Below, one piece after another: positions 24,271 through 33,866 of a stretch of 64,000 nt of DNA; the first letter of the stretch is position 1, and every line of letters begins with the position of its first letter. The stretch covers positions 22,134,001-22,198,000 of the forward strand of contig CM041465.1 of NCBI GenBank assembly GCA_023213395.1. Direction: 5' to 3'. The translations under genes were made by a program, and so were the position numbers. Source of the DNA: Cycas panzhihuaensis (Eukaryota > Cycadophyta). The notes beneath the pieces were generated by a model. That model saw only the letters and a program-made list of their open reading frames with translations. It was not told where the DNA came from and ran no database searches.

Positions 24271-25636
24271 GTAAGCATATACACACATTTGCTCCTATGT
24301 GTTTCTAGTACCCTTGGGAAAGGGCAAATAACTCATTGTGTAGGTTTCACCTTTTTGGAGCAAGCAAAGGTTTTCATAAAAGGTATGCATATCTCTTTTA
24401 TTATTATCACACTGCTTTGATCCTTCTTTGTGAGAAACTCTTTTCCTTTTAGTTTCTTTCTATATTAGTCCTTGGGGAAGGTAAGGAATCCCTATTAGTA
24501 TTCCTCTTCTAATACCAACCATGATAAGGAGCATTAGGTGGATGAGAGTAGATAATGAGGAAAGAGAAAGGGCCGTTTACACTAGCCATCTCGGTTCTAG
24601 ATGCACTCCTTCTTACCCTATCTTCTTACTCACTCCTCTCCCCCTTACTCCTAAGGAAAGAAAAGGAAAAAGGAAAAGTTGTTTATGTTTTGTCACTTGT
24701 AGATTATTTGGCTTTCTCATGTAGGGGAAGGGATAGTCATTTTACACATATAGGTATTAGTCCCACTAGTGGGGTGGTTCCCTTCCATTGTCATATTCCT
24801 ATTCCTCTCTTCTTATATGACTCTTGTATCTATTAGGGTAAGGGTACAAAAGATTACAAGTTCATTTACCACAACCCTTTTTTCCTTCTGCATATATTAT
24901 TGGGTTAGTTCACACTAGCTCTTTCATTCTTTGCATACAATTCTTACTTTCATAGTTTGTTTGACACTTGTAAAAGCAAAGAGAGAGAGATAGGCTAGAA
25001 TAGAGAGAGTGTGCTATTGTTCTTTCCTTTCCCTCATAATTCATGATAAATTAGAAATAGCAACAACCCATAACACTATCCTATTCATTATGAAACGAAA
25101 CAAAGGATACATTGCCTAACCCTTGCACACCTAGCCATTCATTTAGGGTGTTGGTACCTTAGGAGCATCCTCCTTAAGGTGCCCTCTTTCAACAAGCCAT
25201 CATCTTGTCTTACCTTCATTTGGGAGTTGGTTCTTTTACAACCAACTTCCTCCTTGTACCTTCACTACCTATCACTCATTTCTTGTTCATAGGTACCCCT
25301 TCCTCCACTAGTGTCTAGTTCCTTCCTTTCCCTCCTCTCAGGAAATGCATCCTCCATCTCAATCCTCCTTTCTTGACCATTCAGGATAGGAGGGCCCCTT
25401 TGAGGCTACTCGACAAACTGAGGAAGCCCCCTTGCCCATCTTGAATTCGATAAGGTGGTCACCATAAGGGGAGGTTTATGCGTCATTTGTGGGTCCTCAA
25501 ACTTATATTTTGATGCACAGATGCCCTTTATGGATAATCCTTTCCTTTGCTTCCAAAGATCCTTTAGCCCGATAGTTACTAATTATATAGGCTTGATCTC
25601 CTTACATCTGGTGACCCACTAGAGGTGTGCTTCCAC

Positions 25637-25655
25637 AGGTGACCATATTAGGGAC
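25637..25655 (+). other. PBS-like site and leader of copy C
   Basis: AGGTGACCATATTAGGGAC, one base after the LTR end, aligned with the sites in copies B, D and F. The leader continues to about 25715 and then fuses directly to protease codons; gag is absent. Confidence 0.55.
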
Positions 25656-25709
25656 TTGTTAGTAAAAAGTCCATCCTAATCCCCTTTTTGTTGGATTTTA
25701 AAGGGACCA

Positions 25710-26215
25710 CTCCTTTTGGAAGCCTTGGGATTGGGTGATGTGTCTATTCACACCTTGGGTGTTGTCCCAAGTCATGAACCCATCATCTTTTTTAACCTCA
25801 AGAATCTTCCTCCTACTGATGAAAGGGAACACCAATGGCATTTCCCCTTCACCATAACTATTGACACTCCCGATTGCACTTTATAGAGAACTGTTTTTGA
25901 CAATGGTTCTTCTGTCAATGCCATGCCCTTGCACATTATACAAGAGCTTGGCATATCATCCCTAGAGCCAGTTCCATGGAACTGCTAAGGCTATGATGGT
26001 AGCAAAAAGAAACTCTTGAGGATAAAACTATCCTTACCAATATTATAGTTCTTGATGTCGATGTTGACTACACCCTTTTGCTAGGATACCTATGGCTCGA
26101 CCAAATGGGAGTCGTGTGTTCGTCTCGATGGGGATAACTTAAATTCATCCATGAGAGGTGAATGAGAGTTGTCTCCCAGGAGCCTCCTCCCACTAAACAA
26201 CCTTGTTAACCTCAT
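25710..26215 (+). pseudogene. Aspartic protease of copy C (broken)
   Basis: Starts at the deletion junction with LLLEALGLGD, then VHTLGVVPSHEPII, a DEREHQWHFPFTITIDTP block, and the active site VFDNGSSVNAMPLH near 25889-25932, followed by QELGISSLEPVPWN. The second half has VLDVDVDYTLLLG and WLDQMGVVCSS with frame changes. The DNGSS motif is intact here. Its position directly after the leader, without gag, means no normal Gag-Pol could be produced. Confidence 0.75.
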
Positions 26216-26930
26216 CAAGCAGTTAATGGTCAAGTAAAAGGCAACAAGGGCCTTTCTACCCATGCTTCTGCTTATTCCATCAACATCCATGATATGTGCC
26301 CTTTGGAAGAAGGTCCTTCATCTTCTTCTTCCAACCTTATACGCTTCACCCCTATTGGTTTAGGGAGCTATGGGTATCTTGCCATGCTTAGTGACAATGA
26401 GTTTGATGGCAAGGATGAGGACTTTCCTCATCCCATATCTCTTCTAAGCATGAGTAGGGGGCACTTTCCTCATTTTAGTTCCTAACCTGAAACCCCTATT
26501 ATTGGAAAAACTAGCTCTTCCCTTGGATCATATGTTATCACTCTTACTGATTAGATGATTATTACGTCTCTCTCTTCATCACCCCCCGTAGACAACAATG
26601 TTGGGGAGCCTCTTGTTGCTCCTCATAGGAGAACTCTTTCTAACTCTTCTAAAGAGTCCCTTGGATATGTCGAGTGGCGGGTTGACTACTACAATCCCAT
26701 TACTTCTTCTACCCCTCCCCCATCATCTTCTTGAGGTGTGGTCATCCATGGGGTGGATTACTTTAAGGATGATGAGGCTTTGCTTGAGCATCTAGTGGGC
26801 TCCACGCTCAATCTCCTTTTTGGTCACCATAGGCTTAGTCACTAGAAGGTCTTAGCTATTAGGTTATCTCTTGCCAACCCAAATCCATCTCCTATTCTGC
26901 CTCCTCCTATTGGATGATCCCCCATTCACT
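26216..26930 (+). pseudogene. Protease-RT linker of copy C
   Basis: Open at 26294-26485: EEGPSSSSSNLIRFTPIGLGSY-type start, the acidic SDNEFDGKDEDFPHPISLL block and SRGHFPHFSS. Later GYVEWR/VDYYN and VDYFKDDEALLEHLVGS blocks (26660-26820) are readable across frames. Matches the linker of A, B, D and F. No enzymatic motif. Confidence 0.6.
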
Positions 26931-28425
26931 TTGAGGAAGGGAATGCTATGTGCATGGGGGCAACCAAGGACATAGTCCTTGCCCTAGGTAAGGTCATAAA
27001 GGTGGGAGCAGAATGCTCTCGTGATGAAATGAAGGAATAAACCCTTATGTTCCAAGAATTCTAAGATGTCTTCACATGGGATTATTCCAATATGAAGGGA
27101 ATAGACCCTTCAATCGTTACCCATAATCTTACCACCATTCAAGGTACTCACCCTATGAGTAAAAAATAGTGCCCTCTTCATCCCAAGCTTTTAGCTGCCA
27201 TCAAGATGGAAGTTGAAAAACTCCTAAATATAGGGTTAATCACTTCTATCGACTACCCAAGTGGGTGTCCAACATTGTCCCCATTATAAGAAAGAATAGG
27301 ATAATTAGGATATGTGTTAATTTTTGTGACATCAACAATGTGTGTCCTAAGGACAACTTCCCACTTCCCTTCGTTGATCAAATTATTGAATGAACTACTA
27401 GTTTTGAAGTCATATCCTTAATGGATGTCTTCTCAGGCTACAACCAAATTTAGAGTTCTCCCAAAGACCATCATAAGATGGCCTTCACTATCCCTTGGGG
27501 CACCTTCGCCTACAAGGCGATGCCCTTTGGGCTAAAGAATATAGGCACCATATTCCAAAGGGCAATGAAATTCATCTTCCATGACCTTATCAACAAATCC
27601 TTAGAGGTTTTCATGGATAATATGATGGGTCTCTCATGCATTAGGGCCCACCATCCTTTTAATTTACGAGCCATCTTCACACCATATCACAAATACCATG
27701 TAAGCCTTAACCCTCTCAAATGTGTGTTTACTGTAACAGCTGGAAAACTCCTTAGTTTTCTTGTCTCAAAATAATAAATCCAAATCAACCTCGACAAAGT
27801 CAAGGCCATCCTTGACATATCACCTCCTAGAACCCAATAACAAATCAAGTCATTCTTAGGTAGGCTTGGATTTCTTAGGCATTTCCTGGTAAATTTTACC
27901 ATAAACACCAAACCCCTTACCAACCTGTTAAAGAAAGGGGCCCCATTCATTTGGTCTTCAAAGGCCTAGCAAGCCTTCGAAGAACTCAAGGAAGCCCTCA
28001 CTTCTGCTTTGATCGGTGCCCCTCTCTTTTGACGCCTGCTCATTCTTTACACTTGACTCTGAGTAGGTCCTTGGATGCCATGTTAGCTTAGAAGGATGAC
28101 TTGAGAGCTGAAAAGACCATTCACTTCATCAGTTGCACCCTTGTGGTTGTTGAACTTAACTACTCCCCTGCCAAGAAGGAGTGTCTCTCCTTGGTACATG
28201 CCATTGAGATGTTTAGGCACTACTTGCTCGAGAACACTACTTAGGTGATCATCCAATCTGCTCCCCTAAGATACTTACCTGATCTAACCTGACAGGTAGG
28301 ACTGGCAAGTGGGCCATCCTCCTTGAGGAATTTGACCTCCAAATTATTAACAAGAAGTTAAAGAAGGGGATGGTGGTGGATGAACAACTCACTGACACCC
28401 CTATCCCAAACCCTTTTGATATTCC
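26931..28425 (+). pseudogene. RT and gypsy RNase H of copy C (broken)
   Basis: Begins with EEGNAMCMGATKDIV. The palm is mostly open at 27478-27774: MAFTIPWGTFAYKAMPFGLKN, FIFHDLINKSLEVF. The catalytic box reads FMDN (27613-27624), with the second Asp changed to Asn. Connection: FLGRLGF near 27860 and NTKPLTNLLKKGAPF. RNase H: ILYTxL near 28042, CLSLVHAIEMFRHYLLE, and the terminal GRTGKWAILLEEFDLQIINKKL with KKGMVVDEQL. Several Gln/Trp-to-stop changes. Inactive. Confidence 0.82.
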
Positions 28426-28469
28426 TGTTGATAACTCTTTGCTTGACGAGCCCATTTTGACCATTTAGG

Positions 28470-29773
28470 AGTCTCCTCCTCATCCACTTGCCAATAGTGA
28501 GTGGTATGGGGACATTGTGCAATAGCTCACCTAGCAACAATACTGCCATGAAGCCAGCAACAATGTTAGGTCATGTATTCAGGCCACTGCTAGGCAATAC
28601 TTCCTTATGGATGAAGTATTATACAAGAGATCCTTTGATGGGGTCCTTCTCTACTGCGTCAATCCTGATGAAGCAGACTAAATACTCTGTGAATGCCACA
28701 ATGACATTTGCGGAGGTCATTTTGGGGCCCAATCCATAGACCAAATGATCCTTTGCATGGGATATTACCGGTTGTCCCTCTTCAAGGATGCCCACGCATA
28801 TGCCCTGAGATGTCAATAGTGCCAAGAGTACACCAACATTGCCCACTTACTTTCTGAGGCCCTTCATCCTATCATATCTCCATGGCCCTTCTCCTAATGG
28901 GGGTTGGACCTTATTGGAGCCATATCCCCACCTTCTTTGTCACAGCACAAGTTTATATTGACTACTATAGAATACTTCACCAAATGGGTCAAAGAGATCC
29001 CTTTGTCTTCTACTCCTGGCAAGATGATAACCACCTTTATCTACAATCACATCATTTATCATTTTAGAGTCCTTGACATCCTGATCTTAGACAATGGAAC
29101 TCCCTTCTCTAATAAGGAGATGGACAAGCTCTGTGAGAAATTCAAAATTTCTCACAAAACCTCCTCTTCCTATTACCCGCAAGCCAATGGCCAAGTTAAG
29201 TCATTCAACAAAACCTTTATAAACATCTTAAAGAACACTATAGCCTAATCTCAAAAAGATTGGCATCTCTAACTCCCTTCTGCTCTATGAGCATATTGCA
29301 CATCTATCTGCACATTTATAGGAATGATCCCTTTTTCCCTAGTGTATGGAATAAAGGTAATTCTCCTATCGAAATTGGAGATTCCCTCTTTACAGGTCTC
29401 CCTCTAGGGTCTTATTAATGAGAAGTCTCTCTGTCAAGCTTGCCTCCTAGACCTTGAGGCCTTAGATGAGAGGTGCTCGATCACTTACCAAATGAATCTC
29501 ACTTCTAAGGCCAGGGTGCGAAGGATGTATGACAAGTGTCTTTGTCCCTGCCCTTTGCATCTTGGGGACCATGTTCTCGAATTGGAATATATCCATGATC
29601 GCCTATCCAAGTTTGGACCTAAATGGGTTGGCCCCTTCATCGTTCTCGAGAGCCTCAATAACGGCGCTTACAGGATCACAACCTTAGAAGGTCTCAAATT
29701 CGAGAAAGTTGTTAATGGAAAATTCCTAAAGAAATTTTACATACGACCACTTGTCTCTCTTCTTTCACTATGA
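28470..29773 (+). pseudogene. Integrase of copy C (broken, best preserved)
   Basis: N-terminal zinc region: LYKRSFDGVLLYCVNPDEA, then ECHNDICGGHF and a CQxCQEY-like pair near 28810. Core open at 28904-29248: TTIEYFTKWV (first acidic position is Glu), LILDNGTPF, and NGQVKSFNKT where the third acidic residue (Glu in copies A and B) is Lys. C-terminus open at 29492-29773: RVRRMYDKCLCPCPLH, VLELEYIHD, PKWVGPFIVLESLNNGAYRI, GKFLKKFYI, then about 11 extra codons to a stop. No chromodomain. Confidence 0.85.
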
Positions 29774-30491
29774 AATGAGCCTAAACTACCACCCTAGGCA
29801 CATCTCCATTTCCCCTAATCACAGGTGGAATGGTAGTTTAGAGTGGCCCTCTTACTCCTTTTGGGTTTCTCCAGCAGGACCTCTTTTTCCTCTTTCTCTA
29901 GGAGCCTTGTCCTCCTAATTAGGTGTGTTGTCCCTATTGCTCCTAAGCCTAGAAACACTCCCCAACTAGGATGGCATGCTCGAGTATTGTTACTCCCTTT
30001 CTTACTAGAGCTTCCTGTCCATATTCTGCTATGCTTTTATATGGACATATATGGCTCCCTATCTCCTAGCCCCATATACACCTATCGCTGATGCTTATAG
30101 TGATCGCATGTGCCTGTTAGGGGTATGGCCCTACATGAAAGGAAGTGTGTCCAACATAGACAACTCTATAATACAAATCATATAGACATCAATCAAAACC
30201 ATCATGATCTATAGCTCCTCGTGCACCAATGCACTCATACACAAGCATATATACAAGAACAAACATAACACAATACATCATCATATATCATCACATACTA
30301 TCATATATCAAATTGGGTACCGATGGCCTTATCTATATACATAAGAGATCATAATGTATCATATCATACAAATGGCATGGTACATCATTTGTCAGAAGCC
30401 AAGATCCTTGCAAGCAAGAGTACAATCATGTGGTAACATATGGTGACTCCCTGGAGGTCCAGTGCTTTCCCAAATCAAAACCTAGTACACC
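29774..30491. other. Noncoding block after integrase, copy C
   Basis: Holds the conserved ATGAGCCTAAACTACCA block. In this copy AAACTACCA (29783-29791) and TGGTAGTTT (29831-29839) form a perfect 9-bp inverted repeat with a 39-base loop. The rest is CATA/ATCA-rich with no gene. Confidence 0.5.
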
Positions 30492-32458
30492 CTACTCTCT
30501 AGTGATCCTATGCTCATGGTGCATAGTCAATGAGATCTCTCTCCAGGGGAGCATATACCTCCTAAACTCCTCCTGTGCCTCTAGGAGCTCCCCACCTCAC
30601 TCTCCTCATCCTAAAACCTCCTTAGGGTCATCGCCATCGTGTGAGTATAAGTTTGGCTCCATGATGAACTTGATACCATATGATCTACTAGCTAATCGTA
30701 TCATGCCTGGATATGATATCTCTTGCCCTCTACTCTTTGGAGCCTCTCCTCCATCCCTCGGAGTCACTCCTCTAGAGGGCCACTCAGATGTGACTCTCTA
30801 CATCACCACCTGCTCATCCCTTAGCCTTGAGTGCCTGGACCTGACCTCGTAGGGTATCTCTCTCTGCTCTAGTCCTATCTAGCTCTCCCTGTAGCTGTCC
30901 CACTCTCACTTGATGCTCTAGGGACTCTGCTACCCATACATCCCTAGCCTTGACCAATGGGGCAAATGATGTTGTATGAGCCCTTGCTGACCATGGCTCC
31001 TCTCTCACCTGTATAGGAGGTTACCCCTCTGTGTAGGCCCCGAGGGAACATCTCCCGAACTATCGCCTCAACCAACCTCTCTATCTCCACTGCTCCTACA
31101 ATGTCAAACACATCACACATCAGTATGTACATCTATATGTATACCCAAGTCTCATAAACCAAATTAAAACAAAGCATCTACATACCTGGTGATCGAAAGA
31201 CTATAAGAAAAGTTAGTGTCTCACCTCTGGGAACTGTCGACTCCTTGACTTGGATAACCACCCCCTCCTTAGGACCTCCCCCAACTATTGGTACCTCCTC
31301 CTCCTCTGGTACCACCTCACTAATAACCTAGCCTGCCAGAGCATCACCTCCACCCTCCTCAGCTATCGCTGCCACGACTACTCGGGCTCTCCTAACTATC
31401 CTTAGCCTCCTGACTAGTGTGTAAGCTGGCCTACCTCTCCTTACAGCTCTTGAAGGACCTGCCTCTCCACTTGCAGCTCCCAAAGGCCCTGCCTCACCTT
31501 CAGCAATCCCTAATGGACTTACCTTGTCACCTGTCACTCCTTATGGGCCTACCCCATCACTTCTATCACTACCATTATTGTCATCTCCTCTAAGACAACC
31601 TCTAGCTCCTCTGCTCTACCTACCTCATCATCACTGTCCCACCTCACCTCTCTATATGGGTCTACCATATAATTTTCCATGGTGAAGAGGTCTAGTGATG
31701 TCACCTCCACCAAGCGTCGGATATGCACTTAATCCTCAGTCCCCTAGAACCAAGTCTGCCACCTATGGACCATGCGAGCCCACGCTAAGATAGGGTGTGG
31801 CCCTCTTGCCAGTGCTACTTCTCTGAAGTAATAAAAAAACTACTACTATAGAAATGTGTTGTATGAAAAACCTCCTCTCTCGGTCACTCTAATGACATCT
31901 AGCTAGGCGATCAGGTTCACCGCTATTAGGGTAGCCTAGTCCATCCTCTCCCTGGCCTCACATCACCTCATCGTCTCCATCCAACCACCAAGAATATCCT
32001 TGTAGTTCTATTTTTGGGAAATCAAAAACAGAATGCCCAGTGTAATCAACTTCCTCACCGAAGGAATCTGTGACATGACCATACTCTGAATATGTATCCT
32101 TCACCTCTCCTACCTGTCCTACCCTGAGAAGAATATAGTCAGCTCCCTGTGTGCAGCGTCATTACTAAGTAATGCCCCTAGTGGTTCCAGTGCCCCTACC
32201 ATTGGTATTCCCAGGATCCTCCAAATGTTACTATCATGGTATGATAGTAACATCTTCTACCTAGGGGAGGTGAAATACGTGTCGCCTACGATCCCAGTGC
32301 GAGACGATGTCGACCAGCAGATGCTAATCTGAGGCATACTACAACATCCTAATGACCTTCATTAGGCCACATCTCCCTAGTATCCACCTATCTCCTCGAC
32401 TCAACATCTCTATAAAACTCATCATTGTAACGCCAATGTTCTCACGGTTGTCCACCAT
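30492..32458 (-). pseudogene. Antisense plant-mobile-domain-like gene, copy C (broken)
   Basis: Best copy of the antisense gene. From ATG at 32458 (MVDNRENIGVTMMSFIEML) the minus strand reads on through DRWILGRCG, LLVDIVSHWDRRRHVFHLP, VEDVTIIP and GIPMVGALEPLGALLSNDAA. After stops and a frame change come ERGGFSYNTFL and ARMVHRWQTWF. The FHLP / acidic / DV / LG order and the aromatic second half fit the plant mobile domain family (PF10536-like). Downstream are a Gly/Arg/Glu-rich tail, a putative 90-nt intron, and a coiled-coil-like segment RVGQLQGELDRTRAERDTL (30814-31008). Probable stop at 30492-30494. Total about 620 codons if unbroken. Such domains occur in host nuclear proteins and in some transposons. 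Confidence 0.68.
31096..31185 (-). other. Putative 90-nt intron in the antisense gene
   Basis: On the minus strand CACCAG/GTATGTAG at 31185 and TTGACATTGTAG/GAGCAG ending at 31096 fit plant donor and acceptor consensus, with a T-rich interior. It separates two stretches without strong homology elsewhere, so the call rests on splice consensus alone. Confidence 0.4.
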
Positions 32459-33722
32459 GATAACCCCCTGTCAAACATCTAAGAACTAGTCAGAACTCCT
32501 TTGTATCTATTTGCCTACTTCAGGAATGCCTCTCACCCTCTTCTGGTTAAGTTTGGAACTCTTTTAGGCCATCTGTTATTTTTTCACTTGGTTGGCCTCT
32601 GCCCCATGCTAAACTCAGCAATACTACAGAGTTTAGTTAGGGCCCCATTGAGTTTTCAATATAAACTCAATAGCCCCATGGTAAATTTTGTAGCACCATG
32701 ATCTTTGTTGTGGGGCCAATGACACCCCCCATAAAAAGGGGGGATTTCACCCCAAAAAACCTAAAATGTTTTCTAAGTAGGCCATACTTAGGCCCACCGA
32801 GACTAGGGATACCTAATGCCCTAGTCCTCCCTCTCTGGACCTAATTCGGGCTCCAAGAGATCCCAATCTACCCTTAAGAGGCCAAAAACTACCTAACAAT
32901 ACCTTAAACACATATTAACTTTGAATGACAAAATCAAAAGGGTAAGGGGCGATCCACTTACTGGATCTGGCCTGGCTACTACCATCTCATGTCCCAAGTC
33001 CTAATGGATATCTCTGCATCTTGATCTAATGGCCTGATCTTCCTCTATGTGCTTATGAAGTTAGGTGACACCCTATTACATAAGGAAAAGGGATCTAAAT
33101 TGATCGTAAGCCTGTGAAAATAAATCTCGTTTTCACTGAGTTTTCCTTATATAAGTAGGCCCCTAATGGGCACCTCCTCCTTTCCTCTTTCCATGACAGT
33201 GCTCAGGACCGTCTCTCTCTCCTTATTACCTTTGCCTTCTGGGTCTGTCTCCCATTTCACCTCCATATCCCTCTTTTCTTTTCTCTCTTTGGGTATATTT
33301 ATGGCATCCCCTTCAGCATTGTGAGGCCACTTCTGCCTCGATTTTTGTACGATCTCTAAATATACCTGTGTTTATACTCATTTAGCTCATTTCATCATCT
33401 TGAACCCATTTTTGTTACTAGTTCATGCCTTTGGGGCTCCTAAAAGAAACACCTCCCCCATCCGAGACTGTGCCTCGTTTCCTTCAATAACCTTTGGGAC
33501 TCTAAAGGGGCCTCTTCACTGCTACTTCCTCCCTGTCCATCGAGTTGGTCTCCTCATCCCTAGGTAGTCTCATCCTTGAGTCCTCCTACCCTTCATGGCC
33601 TCCATTGATAGCCTCTTCAGTCCCTCATGACTAATTCCCCCCATTGAATCCTTTTCGCTCATCGACCTCATTAACACTCTTTTTCCTCGATTTGTCTTAT
33701 CAAGACCTCAATTTATTCTACT
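32459..33722. promoter_or_regulatory. Divergent intergenic region, copy C, with TATA box
   Basis: TATATAA at 33148-33154, within the palindrome CTTATATAAG, is followed about 20 bases later by GGGCACCTCC, as in copies B and D. It lies 575 bases before the aRH start and 690 bases before the antisense gene start. It could serve either or both. A CCCCCCATAAAAAGGGGGG stretch sits at 32726-32744. Confidence 0.5.
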
Positions 33723-33866
33723 ATGATATTACTCATCTTTACCGACGGTGGAAGATGTAGCAACCTAGGACCCTCTACCACCATGTGGATTGTTCGTGAC
33801 CCTTCTAGATACAACCCTTCTAGATACAACTTCATGTATTTTGGGATCTTCCTACCTGAAGCCACT
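33723..33866 (+). pseudogene. aRH gene of copy C, 5' part (split by copy D)
   Basis: ATG 33723 starts LLIFTDGGRCSNLGPS with the first catalytic Asp intact, then WIVRDPSRYN and FLPEAT, where copy D interrupts it. An in-frame 15-bp tandem duplication (33801-33815/33816-33830) adds a second PSRYN. The reading frame resumes at 45655. The 3' end of this part, CCACT, is the target-site duplication. Confidence 0.8.
33862..33866 (+). repeat. 5' target-site duplication of copy D
   Basis: CCACT here pairs with CCACC at 45655-45659; removing copy D restores the aRH codons GCC ACC AAT. Confidence 0.75.

Larger units (their letters stand above)
20089..25635 (+). repeat. LTR shared by copies B and C (interrupted by a nested element)
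   Basis: About 3.14 kb of LTR once the insertion at 21865-24275 is removed. It starts near TAATTTTTCCCAGC (the usual TG appears mutated) and ends TTCCA. It follows the purine tract of copy B like a 3' LTR, and matches 5413-8598 much better than the LTR at 46452. Yet it is followed by a PBS and leader like a 5' LTR. The splice-donor-like CAG/GTAAGT (20132-20140), GGTTTAAAAAC (about 20793) and GGGGAAGGTAAGGAA (about 24474) are all present. Confidence 0.82.

Noticed and set aside
25635-25640. CAGGT after the LTR as a target duplication matching GAGGG before 5413
   Set aside because: Only three of five bases match, and the bases after 25635 align with the PBS and leader of other copies.
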